Shown: positions 35,909-43,002 of the stretch, in pieces | How positions within the stretch are numbered: the first letter of the stretch is position 1 | How the letters are laid out: each line of letters begins with the position of its first letter | Source: Crocosphaera sp. | Lineage (GTDB): Bacteria > Cyanobacteriota > Cyanobacteriia > Cyanobacteriales > Microcystaceae | Length of the DNA: 64,000 nt | Assembly (NCBI GenBank): GCA_030065205.1 | Contig: JASJDN010000007.1 | Coordinates: forward strand, 1 to 64,000 | Direction of reading: 5' to 3' | The notes under the pieces: generated by a model | What the model was told of the DNA's origin: nothing | Seen by the model: only the letters and a program-made list of their open reading frames with translations | The model's database searches: none | Translations under genes and position numbers: made by a program

Positions 35909-35932
35909 AAAAAATGTCTCCTTTTTGAGACA
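35909..35932 (-). terminator. Hairpin with U-run in the rpsF leader
   Basis: Read on the minus strand, TGTCTC (35932-35927) pairs with GAGACA (35920-35915) around six bases and is followed by six T (35914-35909). It has the shape of an intrinsic terminator and sits 90-115 bases before the rpsF start, where there is no upstream minus-strand gene to terminate nearby. It could be an attenuator of rpsF. Confidence 0.5.
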
Positions 35933-36027
35933 CATTCCTTTAAAATCATACTACGACTTTATGGCTAATGGCTAAGATATTTCAAGGCCCATTAGTCGAC
36001 TTCTAACCTAACTGACTGCTCAAGTTT

Positions 36028-36855
36028 ATGCCGCAACGCTACGTTCGAGTAAAAACAACTCAAGGAAACATCCATTATGGCTCACTTAATCTTAACCGCA
36101 GTGTGGCAGTGTTTGATGCTGCCCCTTGGGACGGGGGACAACCCAGTGGCGTTGTCTTAAAAGCCGATAGTTATGAATTTTTAGCTCCTTGTTTTCCTTC
36201 CAAAATTGTTGCGGTTGGCCGTAACTACAAGGCCCACGCAGAGGAATTGGGTAACACAGTCCCTCAAGAACCGTTACTCTTTTTTAAACCCCCTTCCACC
36301 CTGATTGGAGAAGGTCAAGGGATTCATTATCCCCCACAGTCGCAACAGGTTGATTATGAGGGAGAGTTAGCTTTAGTGATCGGTGAAGTGACTAAAAACT
36401 GTTCTGAAAAAGATGCCCGTAGCAAAATTTGGGGTTATACTATCGCTAATGATATTACGGCTCGGGATTTTCAAAGAAAGGATAATCAATGGGTCAGAGC
36501 AAAGGGGTTTGATACGTTTTGTCCTTTGGGTCCGTGGGTGATTCGTGAGTTAAGTGCAACCACTACCCTTCAAACTTTTGTTAATAATGAAACGGAACCA
36601 AGGCAGTCTGCTTTAGTTCAGGATATGGTTTTCTCTCCTCAAGCGATCGTTTCTTATATTTCTCACATTCTGACGCTGTTTCCAGGAGATGTTATTCTCA
36701 CAGGAACCCCCGAAGGGGTTGGCCCCCTCAATGTCGGCGATCGCGTTCGGGTAGAAATTGAGGGAATCGGTAGCATTGAAAACCCTGTTATCAGTGCGCC
36801 AACCCCTAACATGACTACCAGCGAACCTGAGAATAAGCGGCCTCGGAAATCGTAG
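36028..36855 (+). CDS. Fumarylacetoacetate hydrolase (FAH) family protein
   Basis: 275 residues with the FAH catalytic fold: KIVAVGRNYKAHAEELG, the metal-binding DYEGELALVIGE, GYTIANDITARDFQ and the ILTGTPEGVGPL end. Family members hydrolyse or decarboxylate C-C bonds of beta-diketo acids such as oxaloacetate or acylpyruvate, with Mg2+ or Mn2+ in the cytoplasm. The specific substrate is unknown. The last 40 bases overlap the convergent Tic20 gene, and the C-terminal 20 residues (after the domain) are Pro/Asn/Arg-rich. Confidence 0.88.
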   Translation: MPQRYVRVKTTQGNIHYGSLNLNRSVAVFDAAPWDGGQPSGVVLKADSYEFLAPCFPSKIVAVGRNYKAHAEELGNTVPQEPLLFFKPPSTLIGEGQGIHYPPQSQQVDYEGELALVIGEVTKNCSEKDARSKIWGYTIANDITARDFQRKDNQWVRAKGFDTFCPLGPWVIRELSATTTLQTFVNNETEPRQSALVQDMVFSPQAIVSYISHILTLFPGDVILTGTPEGVGPLNVGDRVRVEIEGIGSIENPVISAPTPNMTTSEPENKRPRKS

Positions 36856-37324
36856 GAATTTCTGCATAGCGTCCTAAGGCTGATTGAATCATGGAAAAGT
36901 AGGAGGCTGCTAATCCCCCTAAAAATAGTACATTGTATAGGGTTTCAATGAGAATACCACTACGCCCCAAAGCAGGGATTAAAACATAATTCATGATAAT
37001 GCCAGCTAACGCTAATAAAATGCCGATGAGAATCGATTGCATGGCATTGTAACGGATAAAATGGCTAATGCGATCGTTACGGACAACTAAAGCAAACAAA
37101 AGGATAAAGGCGAGAAAACTAGCCCAACGTGCTAATGGCCCTAGCAAAGCACCTAATAAACTATAGGTGAGTCCAACAGGCAAGGCTGGAATTAAGAAAA
37201 AATTAAAGACTGGAAACTGTTGCAACAGATAAGTGCCAAACAACATCGTGTCAAAAACGGCAAAGCAATAGACTAACGTGCCAAAAATGCGATCGGGAAT
37301 ACTGACTGAACCACGCCAGGTCAT
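36815..37324 (-). CDS. Tic20-family membrane protein
   Basis: 169 residues with four membrane helices (about 14-34, 45-62, 68-85, 98-118, and 130-150 weakly) in the pattern of Tic20/Ycf60: DRIFGTLVYCFAVFDTML and SHFIRYNAMQSILIGILLAL, the latter being the family signature. In plastids Tic20 forms the inner-envelope protein channel; the role in cyanobacteria is not settled. Convergent overlap of 41 bases with the FAH gene. Confidence 0.88.
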   Translation of the reverse strand: MTWRGSVSIPDRIFGTLVYCFAVFDTMLFGTYLLQQFPVFNFFLIPALPVGLTYSLLGALLGPLARWASFLAFILLFALVVRNDRISHFIRYNAMQSILIGILLALAGIIMNYVLIPALGRSGILIETLYNVLFLGGLAASYFSMIQSALGRYAEIPTISEAAYSQVRW

Positions 37325-37433
37325 TATGGGTTACTCCTTGATTATTAAAACGACTTCACCTTTTAATGTACAACATTTATTCAGTAATCAGTGATCTCCT
37401 AACTGGTTATTCAGTTGTTTAACTGAGAATTGT

Positions 37434-37492
37434 AGGGTGGGCAAGTTCAAAGGTTATTTGAAGTAATCAAGTCGGTTAAATTTTTGCCCACC
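37434..37492. repeat. Dispersed GTGGGCAA palindromic element, copy 3
   Basis: AGGGTGGGCAA at the left and TTGCCCACCTT at the right enclose about 40 bases. Same end sequence as the pair near 26.8 kb and the copy at 48702-48762. Confidence 0.75.
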
Positions 37493-37495
37493 TTA

Positions 37496-38035
37496 TTATT
37501 TTAAATCTAATAATCCTTGCTCTTTAAGCTTAGGATTAAAACGGATTTCCATTTTATTTCCTCGTTTTTCTAAGATTTCTTCAATGTTAGCTTGAACTCT
37601 TCTAGAAATTTTTTTTAATAGTTTGATTTTGCCTAAGTCATCACTATTATTATGAGTTTGTTTGTCTTCTTCCGTCATACAGAGTTTAGCATCAATGGGT
37701 TGTGTCCATAATTTTTGGTTTGCTTGATCATTGATGGATAAATCTCCATTTTCTTGAGTCCAGTTGTTTTTTATTTCTTCTAAAATACTTCGACTGGGAC
37801 GGCTAATTATTTCAACTTTTAACCAATAACATTGCTGAGGTTGACGGACTAAATGTTGTTTTAAACTAGCATAAATATCACGGGAATAACCAATGAATTT
37901 TAAGTTTTTATTTTCATCAAAAATGGCATAAACCCCAATTTTTTTCTGTAACGCTTCAGTAATAACTCCATTTTGATCTAAGTAAGGTACATAATCTAAG
38001 TCATTTAAACTAGGGGTTTGAGTGTCGGTAATCAT
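37496..38035 (-). CDS. GIY-YIG-like domain protein
   Basis: 179 residues. An N-terminal GIY-YIG-like domain reads GVYAIFDENKNLKFIGYSRDI (partial motif) around residues 33-53, then a C-terminal Lys/Glu-rich helical tail. In active GIY-YIG nucleases a conserved Arg sits a few residues after YIG; by my alignment that place is Ser (YASLKQHL), so nuclease activity is doubtful. It ends a minus-strand run that contains two kinases and a PIG-V-like protein. Confidence 0.68.
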   Translation of the reverse strand: MITDTQTPSLNDLDYVPYLDQNGVITEALQKKIGVYAIFDENKNLKFIGYSRDIYASLKQHLVRQPQQCYWLKVEIISRPSRSILEEIKNNWTQENGDLSINDQANQKLWTQPIDAKLCMTEEDKQTHNNSDDLGKIKLLKKISRRVQANIEEILEKRGNKMEIRFNPKLKEQGLLDLK

Positions 38036-38077
38036 AGTAAAGTCTCACAAAAATAACAAGCTTAAGAACAAAATATA

Positions 38078-38407
38078 TTACTTAATGAAGCGATAAATAG
38101 CACAGAGGCGACTGGGTTTAAATATTTTCGCTTTGAACATAAAGTTAGGGGGGACATTAATAATAATATGCTCATCAGAATCATAATACTTTTCAAATTC
38201 TGCTGGCATTCCTCTGGGGGTTTGGCTACTATAGGGAACAGGTTGAAATAATAATTCGGTAAACTCAATAGATGTTTTTTTATTAGATAATTGTTGAGAA
38301 ATTTGTTGGATAAAATCTGGATTTTTTAACAACTCAAATAGGGTTTCTTGGCTTTCTAGTGTCAGGGCAAAACTTGCATCAAAATTTTCAACTATTTTTA
38401 GACTCAT
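38078..38407 (-). CDS. Protein of unknown function
   Basis: 109 residues, soluble, no recognised family. The first half is helical and acidic (ASFALTLESQETLFELLKNP), and the second half is beta-rich with EHIIINVPPNFMFKAKI. I use the ATG at 38407; a GTG codon precedes it directly. It lies between the kinase gene and the GIY-YIG-like gene on the same strand, with gaps of 113 and 42 bases. The acidic N-terminal half could be a binding partner surface, but nothing firm can be said. Confidence 0.45.
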   Translation of the reverse strand: MSLKIVENFDASFALTLESQETLFELLKNPDFIQQISQQLSNKKTSIEFTELLFQPVPYSSQTPRGMPAEFEKYYDSDEHIIINVPPNFMFKAKIFKPSRLCAIYRFIK

Positions 38408-38520
38408 CACAAACTAAACTTTGAAAACATTACCTCGATTATCATACTCATATATCTGTAACCTCTTGCAAGTCTTATGCTTTTTTTGTAATGAGACTTA
38501 ACATTTTAGTCAGTTGATAC

Positions 38521-39807
38521 TTAATTACCATGATAATATAACCAATCTTGAATTTCTTTTGCTAACCAAGCACATTCTTCTTCTTTGAGATTTTCCCCGA
38601 TAACATAACTTCTTTTTTTAGTTCTAATTTTGACTTGATGATTCTTAGAACTGCCATATAAAAAAATGCCAAGAATTTCATCATTTGAGCGATTAATAGA
38701 CTGATAAGTTAAACCAAAAATTGTTCGTTGTATTTTAAAAGATTGTTCTGAAAAAACAAGTCTCATATCCTTAAAATATTGATATGCAAATAAAAAAAAC
38801 AGCAGAGAGAATGGAAAAAAACCAAGGGTAATAACAACCACCATAAAGATAATCATAAACAGGACACTCTTGCCTATTTTATAAGTCATTTTAGGAGGTA
38901 GATATAAAGATAGTTTGTCGTCTGTTTTTGTCACCAAAAAACGACTATAATGAGGTTGAAATAGTTTATTTTTATAATTATTTGAAGTAGTCATTAATGC
39001 TTTTAGTTGTAAATTATTTAAGGCTTCTTGTGCTGTTAAAAATCTTTTTTCTAAAGATATATTAGTAGCTTTCTCTAACCAATAAACAAAATAGTCAGCA
39101 AGATTAACTTTATCTGAAAATTGAATTTGAGAGTCTTTGTGAGGTAAGTCAATGGGGCATATTCCTGTTAATAAATGAATTAAAGTTGCCCCTAATGCGT
39201 AAATATCTGAAGCAGGAACTGCTCTTCCCCAAAATTGTTCTAAGGGGGCATAACCACTACTACCGACTATGGTAAATGTTACACCAGTAACAGCCCCTTG
39301 TGCTTGTACCGCACCAAAATCAATTAAATAAATATGATTATCTTCTCCTAAAATTAAGTTACTGGGTTTAATATCTCGATGAATAACAACAGGGTTTAAT
39401 TGATGTAAATAAATCAAAATTTCTAAAATTTCTACAGCAATTCTATAGGTTTCTTCTTCTGTGAATATCTTACCATTATCGACTAATTCTTGTAATGATG
39501 CACCAGGGATATAATCTTGTACCAACCCAAACCAGGCGATTCCTCCTCCCAAGTCTTTGTCTAAGTCAAAATAGTCTCGGTATTTAGGAATTCGCTGATG
39601 TTCAAGCGACTGTAGAACTTGCGCTTCTCTTTCAAATAATTTTAACTCTTCCCATTGCATTTGAGGACTAAACGCTAAAAGTTTTAAAGTCACTTTTTCC
39701 TGTGTTAATGTATCTATACCTAACCAAGTTTGATGACCGGTAGCTGTATGACCTAATCGTTGTTTAAGTTGGTATTTATCAACAAGAATATCCTCAGTAT
39801 TAAACAT
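38521..39807 (-). CDS. Membrane-anchored Ser/Thr protein kinase (Hanks type)
   Basis: 428 residues. The kinase domain (about 10-285) has a glycine-loop variant LGHTATGHQTW, the ATP-binding Lys in VTLKLL near residue 42, catalytic HRDIKPSNLIL near 143, DFGAVQ near 165 and the activation-segment GSSGYAPLEQFW. One long hydrophobic hairpin follows (about 312-345) and then a C-terminal domain of about 80 residues that is shared with the kinase at 41240-42742. All catalytic residues look present. It is the third gene of a kinase/PIG-V/kinase run. Confidence 0.9.
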   Translation of the reverse strand: MFNTEDILVDKYQLKQRLGHTATGHQTWLGIDTLTQEKVTLKLLAFSPQMQWEELKLFEREAQVLQSLEHQRIPKYRDYFDLDKDLGGGIAWFGLVQDYIPGASLQELVDNGKIFTEEETYRIAVEILEILIYLHQLNPVVIHRDIKPSNLILGEDNHIYLIDFGAVQAQGAVTGVTFTIVGSSGYAPLEQFWGRAVPASDIYALGATLIHLLTGICPIDLPHKDSQIQFSDKVNLADYFVYWLEKATNISLEKRFLTAQEALNNLQLKALMTTSNNYKNKLFQPHYSRFLVTKTDDKLSLYLPPKMTYKIGKSVLFMIIFMVVVITLGFFPFSLLFFLFAYQYFKDMRLVFSEQSFKIQRTIFGLTYQSINRSNDEILGIFLYGSSKNHQVKIRTKKRSYVIGENLKEEECAWLAKEIQDWLYYHGN

Positions 39808-39880
39808 AATATTTTTTTCTTGTCTGTCTAGTTTTTAAGAAAGTTTGTAATAAGAGAGACTTAATTTAATTTTAGGTTTC

Positions 39881-41155
39881 TTAAGGCAAAATCGCTACCC
39901 ATTGATGTTGAGCAAATCGCAGAGAAAAAGTCACTAATAATAAACCAAAAAACCCTAAAGTAAGATAACCCCAACGAGGGGATTGTGATAAAGTCAATCC
40001 TAGGGCAATGGATAAGGAAACAATACCATAAGCCAAGCGATTTAAAGAGATAGTTCCTCCCGAAGATAATAACAGTCCCAAGGCACATAACCCATAAACA
40101 TACGCCACATGAGCCAAATGTTGACGACAACACCATAATAATAACAGTCCCCCTAACACAGAAAGGGTATTTAGCAAAGCATCACCGCTTAATAGCCATA
40201 ACAATAAACATAAGCTACCTAAACTGTAATCAAAATAGGGTTTCGGAATCGATTTCCGATAATGCCATAGTCCATAGGCGAGGGAGATAATTAATAAGAA
40301 TAAAAGGGGATGCCAGGGGTCATTAATGGTTCCGGCTGCCCAATTTTTTCCCCCGATAGTGATTTCTGCTAACATTCGCCCCCATCCTTCCCAGTCAATG
40401 CCTTGTTTTCGTTGCCATTGAGTATACTGGACGGTAATAAAGGCAATGGGGTCATTAAATTGAAACCAACAATAAAGACTATATAGTAGGATTCCTCCAC
40501 TACTGCCTAAAGCTGCGACATAAGCCATAATAGACAACTTTTTACGCCAAGCAATGAACAAAAAAGTAGGCACCAAAGCCAGTCCAGTAATGCGAGTAGC
40601 GGTTGCTAATATTCCCCAGAGAATGGTCTGGGTATATTGTTTATTTTCAAAGGTGAATAAAGCCAAACTACTCAACAGTAAAAAAAGTCCCTCTGTATAA
40701 ATAACTGTACCAAAAATAGATGAGGGACACCAAGCTAAAATAGCGACAACCCAACGGGCTGCTGAACTGCTATTGTTATTTTTTACCCAAACATAAACGA
40801 TAAATAAAGTTAGAAAAAATGCAGCATTATTAATAAAAAACCCAACAATATTAGAAGAAAAGCCCAAGCTCATTCCCAGTCTAATTAATAAAGGGAATAA
40901 GGGAAAAAAAGCAACATTAGCTCCTGGTTCTGATCCTAATTTATCATAACTATTCGTTGCAATTTTTTGATATAAATCACTATCCCAAGCTGAAAATACT
41001 TCCCAACCAAAATCAATGGTATTACTTCCTGATGAAATAGATAGTAAAGGGGCAATCCATACCATTGTTAAGATAATAACCCCTCGACTCAGTAGCCCCA
41101 TTAACACAATAAAAAACCATTGATTATCTAAAATTTTATTAGCAAGCCTGATCAT
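39881..41155 (-). CDS. PIG-V-like (GT-C) mannosyltransferase family membrane protein
   Basis: 424 residues with about ten hydrophobic helices and a long periplasmic loop after helix 1 holding WDSDLYQKIATNSY, the PIG-V signature with its catalytic acidic residue. Eukaryotic PIG-V adds the second mannose to GPI anchors from dolichol-phosphate-mannose; bacterial relatives are thought to use polyprenyl-phosphate sugars to modify lipids or proteins outside the membrane. Flanked on both sides by paralogous kinases on the same strand with 73- and 84-base gaps. Confidence 0.82.
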   Translation of the reverse strand: MIRLANKILDNQWFFIVLMGLLSRGVIILTMVWIAPLLSISSGSNTIDFGWEVFSAWDSDLYQKIATNSYDKLGSEPGANVAFFPLFPLLIRLGMSLGFSSNIVGFFINNAAFFLTLFIVYVWVKNNNSSSAARWVVAILAWCPSSIFGTVIYTEGLFLLLSSLALFTFENKQYTQTILWGILATATRITGLALVPTFLFIAWRKKLSIMAYVAALGSSGGILLYSLYCWFQFNDPIAFITVQYTQWQRKQGIDWEGWGRMLAEITIGGKNWAAGTINDPWHPLLFLLIISLAYGLWHYRKSIPKPYFDYSLGSLCLLLWLLSGDALLNTLSVLGGLLLLWCCRQHLAHVAYVYGLCALGLLLSSGGTISLNRLAYGIVSLSIALGLTLSQSPRWGYLTLGFFGLLLVTFSLRFAQHQWVAILP

Positions 41156-41239
41156 GATTTTGTCGTTTTATCAATTTTAAAGTATTAGTTCTCTATAGTA
41201 TGTCATATTTTCGTTTAATCTAAAAAACAAGGCAGGGTT

Positions 41240-42742
41240 TTATTTTAACCAATCTTCAATTTCTTTCGCTAACCAAAGGGCTTCTTCTTCTGTTAATTTA
41301 CTACCTAATTGATAAATCATTTTTCTTGTATTAATTGTAACATTATATCGTTGTAGGAATTGATGGATAAAAATTCCTAGAATATTACTTTTTGATTCTT
41401 CTTGTTGATAATATTCCAATCCTAATATTTTTTCCTGTATTTTTAAGGTTTCTTGATCCAACACTAAACAAGTTTTTGATCCCATGCTGCTAATAATATA
41501 AAGAAGTAATAGTATAAAAATTACCATAAAACTCATTCCTCCCATAATCTCCAAAGATGCCATGATAAATGAAGGATCTTTTAACATCATTCCGGTAAAA
41601 ATTAAAGAAAAAGGAATCAACACTACGCCAGAAATGGTTACTAAGGGTATAATTGTTTTAATATCTAATTGATTATTAATTAAAGTTATGTCTGGTTTAA
41701 ATAATTGTGTGAATAATTTTAATTGAGATGAGGGAATAATAACTTGTAGAGATTTTGCTGTCTTATTTAATTTGATTTTTGTTTTTAATTTATCCTTATT
41801 ACCCGATTTGATTATCTGATTTCTTGAGTCTTTTTTCTTGCTTGTTGCTCCCGTTTTTAAAGCGGTTAATGCCTCTCTTGCTGTGTGATAACGTTGAGAA
41901 AGTTTGACTTCAGTTAACGTTGTTAACCAAGCTTGAAAATAGGGTTTTATCTTAACTTTTTCCTCAAACTCAATTTGATAATCTTGATTGTGTAAATCCG
42001 TTGGAGAAATACCAGTTAGTAAATGAATTAATGTTGCCCCTAATGCGTATAAATCAGAAGAAAAAACCGCTTTACCCCAAAATTGTTCTAAGGGAGTATA
42101 ACCACTGGTTCCTACTACAGTAAAACTAATATTAGTCACTGAACTTTGATCTTGAACCGCCCCAAAATCAATCAGATAGATATTATTATCTTCCCCTAAA
42201 ATTAAATTGCCGGGTTTAATATCTCGATGTAAAACAGGGGGATTTAACTCATGTAAATAAATCAAAATATTGAGAACTTTGACAGCAATTTTACGAATTT
42301 TAGACTCAGAAAATTTTTCCCCTTGTTCTAATAAATCTTGTAATGATTTTCCTGGAATATAATCTTCTACTAAACCAAACCAAGGAACCCTATTTCCTGC
42401 ATTTCCAGAAAGTTCAAAATAGTTTCGATAACGGGGAAGAAACGGATGATTTAATCCTTGTAATACTTTGGCTTCTCGTTCAAATAGTTTAAATTGTTCC
42501 CAAGACAGTTGAGGATTAAAAGCTAATAGTTTAACGGTTACTTTTTCATAAATCTTAGGACGAAATACCTGATTAACCTTAAAAGCCCATCTCAACCAAG
42601 GGTATTGTTTTTTTGGTTCAGAATACACATCAATGGGAGAAAATAAATCATCTGCTAACCAAGTTTGATGACCAATGGCCGTTTTCCCCAAAGGTTCTAA
42701 AAGTCGATAACGTTCACAAAGAATATCCCCAACCTGAAACAT
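41240..42742 (-). CDS. Membrane-anchored Ser/Thr protein kinase (Hanks type)
   Basis: 500 residues, a paralogue of the kinase at 38521-39807. Compared with that one it carries a 27-residue insert between the glycine loop (GKTAIGHQTW) and the Lys strand (VTVKLL near 69). Catalytic HRDIKPGNLIL and DFGAVQ are present. A basic linker (about 298-330) leads to two membrane helices (about 363-385 and 395-418) and the shared C-terminal domain. It is the first gene of the minus-strand run. Confidence 0.9.
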   Translation of the reverse strand: MFQVGDILCERYRLLEPLGKTAIGHQTWLADDLFSPIDVYSEPKKQYPWLRWAFKVNQVFRPKIYEKVTVKLLAFNPQLSWEQFKLFEREAKVLQGLNHPFLPRYRNYFELSGNAGNRVPWFGLVEDYIPGKSLQDLLEQGEKFSESKIRKIAVKVLNILIYLHELNPPVLHRDIKPGNLILGEDNNIYLIDFGAVQDQSSVTNISFTVVGTSGYTPLEQFWGKAVFSSDLYALGATLIHLLTGISPTDLHNQDYQIEFEEKVKIKPYFQAWLTTLTEVKLSQRYHTAREALTALKTGATSKKKDSRNQIIKSGNKDKLKTKIKLNKTAKSLQVIIPSSQLKLFTQLFKPDITLINNQLDIKTIIPLVTISGVVLIPFSLIFTGMMLKDPSFIMASLEIMGGMSFMVIFILLLLYIISSMGSKTCLVLDQETLKIQEKILGLEYYQQEESKSNILGIFIHQFLQRYNVTINTRKMIYQLGSKLTEEEALWLAKEIEDWLK

Positions 42743-43002
42743 AACATTAATAATTATTGCACCATTTATTATTTACTTAGTGTAAGACTTTTTGGCTTGA
42801 CTTACCAATAATTAGGTCAGGTTTATTCTTTCCTTAATATACCTTAATATAAATGTCAATGTTAAGGAATAAATTGGGAGTATCCCATTTTTGTAGAAAA
42901 TCTATCTAATAATGCTAGAAAAGGTGGGTAATAGTATGAAAAAAGGAAAGTAGTCAGAGTCGAACCAAGAGTGCGAAAACGCCGTCCAAAAGCTGACTCT
43001 TT

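Noticed and set aside
42953-43002. tRNA-like segment with GTTCGACTC on the minus strand and pairing ends AGTCAG/CTGACT.
   Set aside because: The sequences flanking the T-loop-like part do not pair as a T stem and no anticodon arm can be drawn; more likely a weak terminator after the beta-helix gene.
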